DNA from: Chloroflexota bacterium
Lineage (GTDB): Bacteria > Chloroflexota > Anaerolineae > Anaerolineales > UBA11858
Reading direction: 5' to 3'
Assembly: GCA_003513015.1 (NCBI GenBank)
Contig: DOTA01000376.1
Span: 1 to 11,138 of the forward strand
DNA length: 11,138 bases
Shown piece after piece: positions 4,763 through 11,138 of this stretch. Numbering within the stretch: position 1 is the first letter of the stretch; the number at the start of each line of letters is the position of its first letter. The notes beneath the pieces are model-generated. The model was not told the DNA's origin. It did no database searches and saw nothing but the letters and a program-made list of their open reading frames with translations. The translations under genes and the position numbers were made by a program.

Positions 4763-7753
4763 TTATAAATTGTTCGCAACCGGGAGGTAATCGGGAGTAT
4801 CAAAAAGACTCACAAAAGCGGTAACCACTTCGGGGTCAAATTGGATTCCGGCTAATTGGCGGATGTAGGATAATACTTCTGTCTGACACCATTTTTTTCG
4901 ATATGGGCGATCAGAACTGAGCGCATCCCAAGTATCGATCACCGAGAAGATGCGCGCTGCTAAAGGAATCTGCTGACCAGCCAGACCCAAGGGGTAGCCC
5001 TTGCCATCCCAATGTTCGTGATGATGATAAGGAATATCCAAAGCTGGCTGCAAGAAGGCAATATCTGAAATCAAATTATAGGCATAGGTGGGATGTAGTT
5101 TCATAATCTCCCATTCCTCCTCATTTAGAGGGCCGGGTTTCTGTAAAATCTTATCGGGGATGCCCATCTTCCCAATATCGTGTAACAAAGCGCCCCGGCG
5201 AATATGGATGAGCTCTTCTCTTCTGATCCCCATTTTCTGGGCGAGTTGCACAGCCATGGAGGTCACTCGCTGGCAATGACCTTCCGTTTCTTTATCGCGT
5301 AATTCGAGCGCTTTGGCCCAGCCTTCGAGCGTGGTATCGTAGGCTAATAGCAACTCCATATTGGTGCGCTGCAAATTATCGAATAAGATTGCGTTATCCA
5401 AAGCCATGGCTGCCTGACTGGCTAGTGTGCCGAGAAAATCCATATATTCTTCATCGGGATAGAGTGGTTGGCTATAGAATAATTCCAAAACACCTTTAAC
5501 CTGACCTTTTACGATAAGTGGTAATCCAAAATAAGCAACAAAACCTTCTTGGTGCCAATAATTTGGCGGTTGATAGTCGTTCGTATCCATCGCGGAGAAG
5601 TTGTTGATGCAAAGCAACCGGCGTTCGATGGCAACCTGACCGGCGTAGCCTTGCCCGAGGGGCAATTGCGTGTGAATAATATTATTGGCAGAAAACCCCC
5701 GCCCGGCAATATATTTCAGGCGATGGTTAGAATTTTCGAGCAAAAGAATATCCACAGCGCTGGCTTTGAGGTGGTTGGCAATTTGCTCTAATATGAAATT
5801 TAGCGTCAAATCCAGGCTGGTACTGGCCGTGATGATTTGGTCGATTGCGTGTAAGGTTTTTAGCTTTTCTAATTGACGGTGTGTGCTTTGTTCGGCTTGA
5901 ACCCGTTTGGTTACTTCGGTGGCAACCCCGATTGCGCCGATGGTTTTGCCCTGATCATCTTTTATGGGCGTGTAATGCGTTTCGAAGAATATACCGGTTA
6001 CTTCGGCAATCGAGACATGCGCTTCACCGGCCAGGGCGTGATTGACTTGATCCATAATTTCCGGAAAACCTTGATAGAAATCATATACAGATTGCCCCAC
6101 GACTTCCCCAGGTTTTAGTCCCAGACTATCTAGCCCGCGGCCCTCGGAGAGGGTGAAAATCCCATGTTGGTCGAGCGAGAAAATAATTACCGGAGCGCCG
6201 GTTACCACAGATTGCAGCAACTCAGCGCTTTTTTTGAGTTCGATATCGGTATATTTATTTTGTAAGGCGACCGCATAAAAATCGGCGATTTGTTGCACCA
6301 AATCTAATTCGTATTTAGAATATCCCATTGATTTGTTCATCAGGGTGATTTGACCAACCAATGCCTGATCTAACCGCGCGGAAACCGAAAGAATATTTGA
6401 GATATTACCGATAGGGAAACCATCGGGCAATGGTTCTACAACAGGCTCGTTATCAAAATAACCTTGTTTGTTATTCAGAGAGCGCCCCAGCAAGCCGGAA
6501 TATTTTCCATCGGGTGCTGGAGATAGAATAATGTTGGCAGCGGTTGTTGATCTGCCGTTCGCGATGGCTAAAATGGTGTTCTCCTGGTTGGTTGGCTTGA
6601 TAAAGGAGACATAACCATTCTGGCTATTGGTTAACTGCTTTGTGTAATCTAAAACCAAACTGGCAATATCTGCGATGGAATAGGTTGAGTTAATGGTAGC
6701 TTTGGCGAGTTCTGCCAAGCATTGGTTCGTAGTAGCCTCTTGCCGGAGATAGTCTTGGGTAATTTTTCGATCCGTAATATCTTTGATGGTTCCATCAATG
6801 GCCACCAGATGCAATTCATTCCCAGGTTCGTAAACGGGGATTCCTTGAAATTCAACCCAAATATCTTTTCCATTTTTGCACTTCACCCGATGAATGATCA
6901 CATCTTTAGGGAAGGTGTTTCTGCTAAGGTAGGAAATCATCAACTTGAGATCATCTCGGGGGATTAACCGTTTGATAACCCCTGGGTTTTGGGTCAGTTC
7001 CTCGATTGTATAGCCGGTTAAAGCTTCTACGGCTGGGCTAAGATATTGGAATTCTATTGTTGGCGATAACCCCAAGCGAAAGATCACCACGCGCGTGGCT
7101 TCAGAAATTTTTTGAAAATGCGCCTGGTTGTTTTCTAAATCCTGTCGAGTTTTATGGATGTAGGTCAGCAAAATTCCCAGGGCAACTGATAACTCGAAAA
7201 TGAACCCCAACATATACCCCCAGGGTGCAAACCAGGCGACAGGCCGCAAGAAAGGATAATCGGCTTTATGGATGCCCCACAAAATAAAAATCCAGCCGGT
7301 GAATTGGTGAAACCTGCCCGAAATACTTTCGAATTGGATAAAGAAAAAACCCGTCCAAATATATTCCAGGGCTAAGAAAGTGAAGGTTGGCAAATTTACC
7401 AGAGTAAAGGGTAAATTGACCAACTCGGCAACTATGATCCACAAAACGCCAATCCCCGTGCCTACCAACCAGACTTTATGAAATGCTCTGCCAGCGAAAA
7501 GGGAAGTGCCCCAAATCAAAAAAAAGCCACTAATGAGTGATGATGATTGAATGGCAATTTGGAGAAGAACTTCGTTTCCGCCCAAAAGCAGCCAAATTTG
7601 AAATACGAATCGCAGGCCGTAAATTCCCCAGCCTATTGTCCAGATTTTTAGGAAAGGTTGCCGGTCTTGAAAGTAAAGGAACGAGTAGGCAACAATCAGA
7701 ATAATCGTCCCCACCAAGGTTGCAATGACAGATGGAAGCAGCCAATCTAACAT
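4763..7753 (-). CDS. 7TM-PAS-GAF-PAS-GAF-HD-GYP sensor, predicted cyclic di-GMP phosphodiesterase
   Basis: The 996-residue protein starts with about seven membrane helices (residues 5-200), probably a sensory input module of no named family I can assign. Then come PAS 1 (about 208-330, with YLSPAVEALTGYT), GAF 1 (345-498), PAS 2 (506-620), GAF 2 (640-790) and a C-terminal HD-GYP domain (802-985). The HD-GYP signature is complete: EGHCQRV (His826), HDIGK (His858, Asp859, Lys862), His887, HHEHWDGKGYP (residues 911-921) and IDTWDAL with Asp940. HD-GYP proteins with these residues are metal-dependent enzymes that cleave cyclic di-GMP to GMP, so activity is expected. An in-frame stop lies two codons upstream of the ATG at 7751-7753, which excludes a longer protein. 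The Shine-Dalgarno is weak. The gene follows the chemosensory genes on the same strand after 165 nt and may be read with them or alone. Confidence 0.9.
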   Translation of the reverse strand: MLDWLLPSVIATLVGTIILIVAYSFLYFQDRQPFLKIWTIGWGIYGLRFVFQIWLLLGGNEVLLQIAIQSSSLISGFFLIWGTSLFAGRAFHKVWLVGTGIGVLWIIVAELVNLPFTLVNLPTFTFLALEYIWTGFFFIQFESISGRFHQFTGWIFILWGIHKADYPFLRPVAWFAPWGYMLGFIFELSVALGILLTYIHKTRQDLENNQAHFQKISEATRVVIFRLGLSPTIEFQYLSPAVEALTGYTIEELTQNPGVIKRLIPRDDLKLMISYLSRNTFPKDVIIHRVKCKNGKDIWVEFQGIPVYEPGNELHLVAIDGTIKDITDRKITQDYLRQEATTNQCLAELAKATINSTYSIADIASLVLDYTKQLTNSQNGYVSFIKPTNQENTILAIANGRSTTAANIILSPAPDGKYSGLLGRSLNNKQGYFDNEPVVEPLPDGFPIGNISNILSVSARLDQALVGQITLMNKSMGYSKYELDLVQQIADFYAVALQNKYTDIELKKSAELLQSVVTGAPVIIFSLDQHGIFTLSEGRGLDSLGLKPGEVVGQSVYDFYQGFPEIMDQVNHALAGEAHVSIAEVTGIFFETHYTPIKDDQGKTIGAIGVATEVTKRVQAEQSTHRQLEKLKTLHAIDQIITASTSLDLTLNFILEQIANHLKASAVDILLLENSNHRLKYIAGRGFSANNIIHTQLPLGQGYAGQVAIERRLLCINNFSAMDTNDYQPPNYWHQEGFVAYFGLPLIVKGQVKGVLELFYSQPLYPDEEYMDFLGTLASQAAMALDNAILFDNLQRTNMELLLAYDTTLEGWAKALELRDKETEGHCQRVTSMAVQLAQKMGIRREELIHIRRGALLHDIGKMGIPDKILQKPGPLNEEEWEIMKLHPTYAYNLISDIAFLQPALDIPYHHHEHWDGKGYPLGLAGQQIPLAARIFSVIDTWDALSSDRPYRKKWCQTEVLSYIRQLAGIQFDPEVVTAFVSLFDTPDYLPVANNL

Positions 7754-7829
7754 TACTTACTGTGCAATTCCTGATCTTATTTTTGTGGCTATGCCAAAAT
7801 CGGCCGCAAGACAACGCTGACAGATTATC

Positions 7830-7903
7830 GGAATATCCTTAGCCGGGCGAATACATCAAAGCGTTCTCAGCGGAAGTGTGATCTGCTGAATTTAGGGTAT
7901 TCC
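7830..7903. other. Imperfect stem-loop in the gap between response regulator and HD-GYP gene
   Basis: GGAATATCCT (7830-7839) is inverted as AGGGTATTCC (7894-7903) with nine of ten pairs. Inside, TCAGCGGA (7867-7874) pairs with TCTGCTGA (7882-7889) except at one position. No T-run follows on the - strand, so it is not a standard terminator. It lies within the 165-base gap 7754-7918, where no confident promoter was found. It may be an mRNA processing site, a degenerate repeat or chance. Confidence 0.3.
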
Positions 7904-7918
7904 ATCGCGGAAAACGGA

Positions 7919-8353
7919 CTAAATATCCCGAAATGGAAATCTCGATTGTCCGACCAGTCCCATTTGATGCAGCGTTTCCATTAATACAGCCCCGGCAAAG
8001 GCATCCTTCGGAATATATTCTACCAATCCGGCTTCGGGCAGCGCATCAAGCTCCGGATCGCTGTGGCGGCTAAATATAATAACAGGGATATTCCTGGTCT
8101 CGGGCATTATTCGGAGTCTGCGAAATACTTCTCGCCCGTCTAGTTTGGGCATTTCTAAATCAAGCACAATCAGGTCTGGCTGCAATGACTGCGCCATGCA
8201 AACGCCCATTTCGCCATCAATTGCCAGAACAAAATGGATATCATCTTTAAGCAGCAGTTCTCGAATAAATCGGGCCTGTGTGGGACTATCTTCAACCACC
8301 AGAACCATTTTTTTGCCAACTTGTTTCATAGGCCTTGTCTGTGTATTCATCAT
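7919..8353 (-). CDS. Single-domain response regulator (CheY/PilH-like), second copy
   Basis: The 144-residue protein is a lone receiver domain (about residues 16-130) with no output domain. All phosphorylation residues are present: acidic pair Glu21-Asp22 in VVEDSPTQA, phospho-acceptor Asp65 in VLDLEMP, switch Ser95 in IIFS and Lys116 in YIPKDAF. After the conserved lysine comes AGAVLMETLHQMGLV, closely matching the tail of the other single-domain regulator in this cluster (9822-10229), so the two look like paralogues. The start overlaps the signal TAGGATAACAATGATG, where AGGA follows the stop of the preceding gene by 7 nt spacing, implying translational coupling. An alternative start at Met9 or Met16 is possible. 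It probably receives phosphate from the CheA-like kinase of the cluster and acts by protein binding. Confidence 0.88.
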   Translation of the reverse strand: MMNTQTRPMKQVGKKMVLVVEDSPTQARFIRELLLKDDIHFVLAIDGEMGVCMAQSLQPDLIVLDLEMPKLDGREVFRRLRIMPETRNIPVIIFSRHSDPELDALPEAGLVEYIPKDAFAGAVLMETLHQMGLVGQSRFPFRDI

Positions 8354-8360
8354 TGTTATC

Positions 8361-8735
8361 CTACTGTGCCCATTTGATCGCTGAAATTTCTATAGTTCCG
8401 TTACAATTGACATTTTGGCAGATTTCTAATTCATCTACTAGCGATTTTATTTCCTTTGAAGCAAGCACCCTTAAATCCGACTCTGTGATCTTTTCAAATT
8501 TATAAACAATGCTGATGCCCTCGCGCTTGCCATCAGTGATCGGGTTGATGCTCACAAAACCCTCCCGAGAGACGCCGATTCCCAGTTGAATGGCTAATTC
8601 CCAGGTTGCCAGTGAAATAAAGGCTTGGTCTTGCAGCCGAAAGCCCAAATTGCGAGCCAATTGCCGCGCCATCATCCTTGCCTCAAGCGAATCAGACAAT
8701 GTAAATATTCTGAGATCGCTTTTTCCACCGTTCAT
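8361..8735 (-). CDS. RsbT-like (HATPase fold) small protein with degenerate nucleotide-binding motifs
   Basis: The 124-residue protein follows the RsbT/anti-sigma kinase pattern along its whole length: ARQLARNLGFRLQDQAFISL (23-42) matches the first helices, TWELA (44-48) the N-box helix, a strand GISIVYKF (73-80), and a C-terminal part IKSLVDELEICQNVNCNGTI (96-115) ending in IKW, like the MDEF-x-I...GT...KW end of RsbT. The key catalytic parts appear lost: the N-box Asn is Gln50, the DxGxG loop is replaced by about FEKITES, and the second glycine loop is absent. It is therefore probably unable to bind ATP normally and may act as a protein-binding partner. Its ATG overlaps the CheB stop as ATGA, so it is translated with CheB. 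The fold assignment is by eye and moderately sure; the function is not known. Confidence 0.65.
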   Translation of the reverse strand: MNGGKSDLRIFTLSDSLEARMMARQLARNLGFRLQDQAFISLATWELAIQLGIGVSREGFVSINPITDGKREGISIVYKFEKITESDLRVLASKEIKSLVDELEICQNVNCNGTIEISAIKWAQ

Positions 8736-9820
8736 TCTTTGGCCCCCTTAGTGTTATTGTAGATTAACTGGGCTAGCATCGAGGCAATCTGATCGGGCGT
8801 GAGCACAAAATCTATGGCCTGCCGTAAAATTGCTTCCCGTGGCATCCCATAAACAATGCAACTTTTTTCTTCTTGGGCAATGTTTACTGAGCCGGTTTGG
8901 TGCATTTCTTCCAAACCAGCCGCGCCATCATCTCCCATGCCGGTCAGCACAATGCCCATCGCGCTGGGGCCATAATATCGCGCAAAAGACCGGAATAAAT
9001 AATTGGCAGATGGGCGGATTCCGCGGTAAGGCTGATCCACAATCAACTCCACCAAACCCAGGTTGTTCAATTGCATATGACGGTCGTCGGGAGCCAACAG
9101 GATCGTGCCCGGGGTGGGGGTATCACCATATTGAGCTAACCGCACTTTTAGTGCCACTTCTCCATCCAGCCAATTGGCAAAACCAGTGCCAAATCCTTGT
9201 GTGATGTGCTGAACAATCAGGATGGGGATGGGAAAATCTTCCGGTAACTTTTTAAGGATTGCAGCCAAAACCCCCGGCCCGCCCGTGGATGAAGCAATCC
9301 CAATAACCTCAATCGACTGTTTTTGAGAGCGTCTTAAGGTTGGGATGGTTAACTCTACAGATACTGGCTTGGGTTTGCTGCCGTTGTTGCTATTCCGATC
9401 CCAACGCCGTACCACAGGTACATTCGCCATCGTGCGCACCACCTGGGCAAACTCCTGACACGCTTTTGGATCGTTGACGCCGGGTGTTTTTATGGCTGTC
9501 AGCGCGCCCGCTTGCAACGCATCGAAACTGAGATCAACCTCCGATTGCATCAAACTGGCCGAAACCACCACAATGGGGGTGGGGATTTCGCTCATAATGC
9601 GCTTGGTAGCCTCCAGCCCATCCATTTTGGGCATATTCACATCCATCGTGATGATGTCGGGTTTCATCCGATGGGTAATGCGGATGGCATCTTCACCATT
9701 GGTGGCAGTCCCAATAACCTGAAAATCACTATGCTCCTGCAAAATCGCCATAATCATAGTTCTCACGGTCGGAGAGTCTTCAACTACGATGACGCGGATG
9801 GGGTCCAGACGATTTTTCAT
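8732..9820 (-). CDS. cheB: CheB chemoreceptor glutamate methylesterase with receiver domain
   Basis: CheB removes methyl groups from glutamates on chemoreceptors (and deamidates glutamines) to reset sensitivity; phosphorylation of its receiver by CheA activates it. From the ATG at 9818-9820 the protein has 362 residues: receiver (about 8-125) with phospho-acceptor Asp60 in TMDVNMP and Lys111 in AIKTPG; a basic, Ser/Asn-rich linker (126-168); and the methylesterase domain (170-352). The catalytic triad is visible as Ser178 in ASSTGGP, His205 in VQHIT and Asp298 in TGMGDDG. A longer frame exists from a TTG at 9853, but it overlaps the preceding gene; the ATG sits one base after the stop of the upstream regulator (TAATATG), which fits termination-reinitiation. 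No CheR is in the window. CheB identity is firm. Confidence 0.95.
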   Translation of the reverse strand: MKNRLDPIRVIVVEDSPTVRTMIMAILQEHSDFQVIGTATNGEDAIRITHRMKPDIITMDVNMPKMDGLEATKRIMSEIPTPIVVVSASLMQSEVDLSFDALQAGALTAIKTPGVNDPKACQEFAQVVRTMANVPVVRRWDRNSNNGSKPKPVSVELTIPTLRRSQKQSIEVIGIASSTGGPGVLAAILKKLPEDFPIPILIVQHITQGFGTGFANWLDGEVALKVRLAQYGDTPTPGTILLAPDDRHMQLNNLGLVELIVDQPYRGIRPSANYLFRSFARYYGPSAMGIVLTGMGDDGAAGLEEMHQTGSVNIAQEEKSCIVYGMPREAILRQAIDFVLTPDQIASMLAQLIYNNTKGAKE

Positions 9821-9821
9821 A

Positions 9822-10229
9822 TTAAGCGTTGTTCGCGAACTCGGAATTATCAAGAATATGTAATTGACGCAGGGTCTCGAGCAGCACTGCCTGTGCGAAA
9901 ATATCTTTGGGGATGAAATCGACTGCGCCTAAAACGAAACCCTTTTGCACCATCGTCGCGCTATCGTGCGAAGTAAACATGATGATCGGAATGTGTTTTG
10001 TCGAGCGTTCTCGGCTCAGGTTGGCGGATACTTCTAGCCCGTTCATCCCTGGCATTTCGATATCTAAAATGACTGCATCGGGTAGATGTTCTTTCGTCAT
10101 CTCAAGCGCCTGAATACCATCGGAAGCATGCAACACCCGCAAGCCTTTTTCTTCAAGGGTTTCCTGAAGGGAGCTTGCCTGGGTGGGACTATCTTCTGCA
10201 ATTAGAACCGTATGCTGCCTTATATCCAT
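9822..10229 (-). CDS. Single-domain response regulator (CheY/PilG-like), first copy
   Basis: The 135-residue protein is one receiver domain with complete active-site residues: Glu12-Asp13 in IAEDSPTQA, phospho-acceptor Asp56 in ILDIEMP, switch Thr86 in IIMFTSHD and Lys108 in DFIPKDIF. No DNA-binding or enzyme domain follows, so output is by protein contact, as in CheY. The tail AQAVLLETLRQLHIL mirrors that of the regulator at 7919-8353; both differ from classical flagellar CheY there. It lies 99 nt downstream of the hybrid CheA gene and 1 nt upstream of cheB. The start at 10227-10229 has a modest Shine-Dalgarno (GAGAAG). It is a likely phosphate target or sink for the CheA-like kinase. Confidence 0.9.
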   Translation of the reverse strand: MDIRQHTVLIAEDSPTQASSLQETLEEKGLRVLHASDGIQALEMTKEHLPDAVILDIEMPGMNGLEVSANLSRERSTKHIPIIMFTSHDSATMVQKGFVLGAVDFIPKDIFAQAVLLETLRQLHILDNSEFANNA

Positions 10230-10269
10230 GATCTTCTCATTTCACTTCGCTGGTTTGGTATTGATCGAC

Positions 10270-10315
10270 AAGTGTTTTCCATCCAAAAATTGGTTATCTT
10301 GCGGGGAAAACACTT
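10270..10315 (-). other. Stem-loop between the hybrid cheA gene and the first response regulator
   Basis: AAGTGTTTTCC (10270-10280) is perfectly inverted as GGAAAACACTT (10305-10315), an 11-bp stem with a 24-nt loop. GACAAGT occurs directly at 10267-10273 and 10320-10326. No T-run follows on the - strand, so it is unlikely to be a simple terminator. In the 99-nt gap it could set relative expression of kinase and regulators, or be a protein binding site. Confidence 0.5.
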
Positions 10316-10328
10316 CTTTGACAAGTAC

Positions 10329-11138
10329 CTAAATCAATTGCTCAATGGTATCCAACAAGTTGTTTTGATCAAATTTACTCTTGATAATGTATGCATCGGC
10401 ACCCACATCGATTCCGCGGGCTTTATCTTCAGGAGAATCTAATGAAGTTACCAAAATAACCGGCACACCAGCTGTTTTCGTATCTGATTTAATGCGCTGG
10501 GTTAATTCGAAACCATTCATACGGGGCATGGCAATATCCGATACCACCAAATCGGGCGCGGTGCCTGATACAATCAGATCCAGAGCTTCTTTGCCATCAG
10601 TAGCAACCTGAATGGCAAAACCGGCGGCTTCGAGGATGTTCTTCTCCAGGGTGCGGGTGGTGATTGAGTCGTCCACAATCAGGATTTTCCGCTGGGCGCG
10701 GGCGGTATTGTTCTCTTCAGTTTTTGCCAACATATCAAGGATGGACTGTCGCTTGCCGCGCAGGGCGATTTTGATCAAATCGCCAACATTGAGAATGAGC
10801 ACCACTCGCCCATCACCTAACACAGTGGCCCCGGTGATTCCGCCAACCCTGGCAAGCTGCTTGCCCAGCCCCTTGATGACAATCTCTTGCTCGCCGGTGG
10901 TTTCATCAACCACAAAGGCCATGCGCCGTCCGGCAACTGCCACAATTACAAGCGGGATGCTCTCTCCGTGATCGGCATTTCCGGTTTTCTTTAGATCCAG
11001 CACATCGCTCAAATGCACCACTGTGACCGGCTTTTCATCGAAATACACCGAATCCTGGCCTTCGAAAGCGAAAATATCTTGCGGTTTGACCGACAAAATG
11101 CGTTCAATGGCCGCGTGCGGGATAACGAACAATTCACC
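10329..11138 (-). CDS. cheA: CheA-type hybrid histidine kinase, C-terminal CheW-like and receiver domains, 5' end missing
   Basis: The frame runs off the right edge of the window; 269 C-terminal residues are visible. The first visible codons (GELFVIPHAAIERILSV) are inside the regulatory CheW-like domain of CheA, which ends with GGITGATVLGDGRVVLILN (about residues 99-117). A short linker is followed by a receiver domain (about 150-269) with Asp156-Asp157, phospho-acceptor Asp201 in VVSDIAMP, Thr231 and Lys253. This layout, CheA with a fused C-terminal receiver, is that of FrzE or PilL/ChpA-type hybrid kinases rather than classical E. coli CheA. The Hpt and ATPase domains should lie upstream, outside the window. 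In such kinases the fused receiver often acts as an internal phosphate acceptor that limits flow to free regulators. The TTG near 11130 is not a start. Confidence 0.9.
   Translation of the reverse strand, partial: GELFVIPHAAIERILSVKPQDIFAFEGQDSVYFDEKPVTVVHLSDVLDLKKTGNADHGESIPLVIVAVAGRRMAFVVDETTGEQEIVIKGLGKQLARVGGITGATVLGDGRVVLILNVGDLIKIALRGKRQSILDMLAKTEENNTARAQRKILIVDDSITTRTLEKNILEAAGFAIQVATDGKEALDLIVSGTAPDLVVSDIAMPRMNGFELTQRIKSDTKTAGVPVILVTSLDSPEDKARGIDVGADAYIIKSKFDQNNLLDTIEQLI

Noticed and set aside
7754..7918. Promoter for the HD-GYP gene in the 165-base gap, for example TTGATG with TATTCC 18 nt apart
   Set aside because: Matches to consensus are poor in the -10 box and several equally weak alternatives exist; not reported as a feature.
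9512..9916. A 134-codon + strand frame opposite cheB and the first regulator
   Set aside because: Shadow frame spanning two well-supported genes on the other strand; no domain is recognisable.

Overview
The window reads as a piece of a bacterial chromosome, most likely from Chloroflexota and probably an Anaerolineae-type lineage. The clues are an Agl23-like glycosyltransferase fused to an NHL propeller, a lipoprotein with a Met/Asp/Glu-rich linker, PAS/GAF-rich HD-GYP signalling and moderate GC. This placement is inference from gene style; the window holds no rRNA or marker gene. No tRNA, rRNA, CRISPR array, transposase or phage gene was seen.

Left part, + strand (1-2808). The window opens inside a large membrane glycosyltransferase-like gene (TIGR03663/Agl23 type) whose C-terminus carries six NHL repeats. 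A strong hairpin terminator follows it, then a small polytopic membrane protein of DUF4203 type with its own likely extended -10 promoter. The 3' arm of the terminator is also complementary to the Shine-Dalgarno region of that second gene.

Middle (2809-4762). Bases 2809-3101 lie between two convergent genes and hold only a degenerate, nested inverted-repeat element. On the - strand there follows a redox pair: a TlpA-like thioredoxin-fold lipoprotein (transcribed first) and a CcdA/DsbD-type membrane electron carrier. A perfect 13-bp hairpin separates them. Together they would carry reducing power from the cytoplasm to the outer face of the membrane.

Right part, - strand (4763-11138). This is a chemosensory cluster read right to left: the C-terminal end of a CheA-receiver hybrid kinase; a single-domain response regulator; CheB; a small RsbT-like protein whose nucleotide-binding motifs look lost; a second single-domain regulator; and, after 165 bases, a 996-residue 7TM-PAS-GAF-PAS-GAF-HD-GYP protein expected to hydrolyse cyclic di-GMP. 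Tight spacing (1 nt, an ATGA overlap, then 7 nt) ties the four genes from the first regulator to the second into one translational unit. A single kinase would have four receivers to feed (its own, CheB's and two free ones). The degenerate RsbT-like protein and the neighbouring HD-GYP gene suggest outputs beyond a classical flagellar CheY, such as protein partner binding and c-di-GMP turnover. No CheR, CheW, MCP, flagellar or pilus gene is present in the window, so the controlled behaviour cannot be named.
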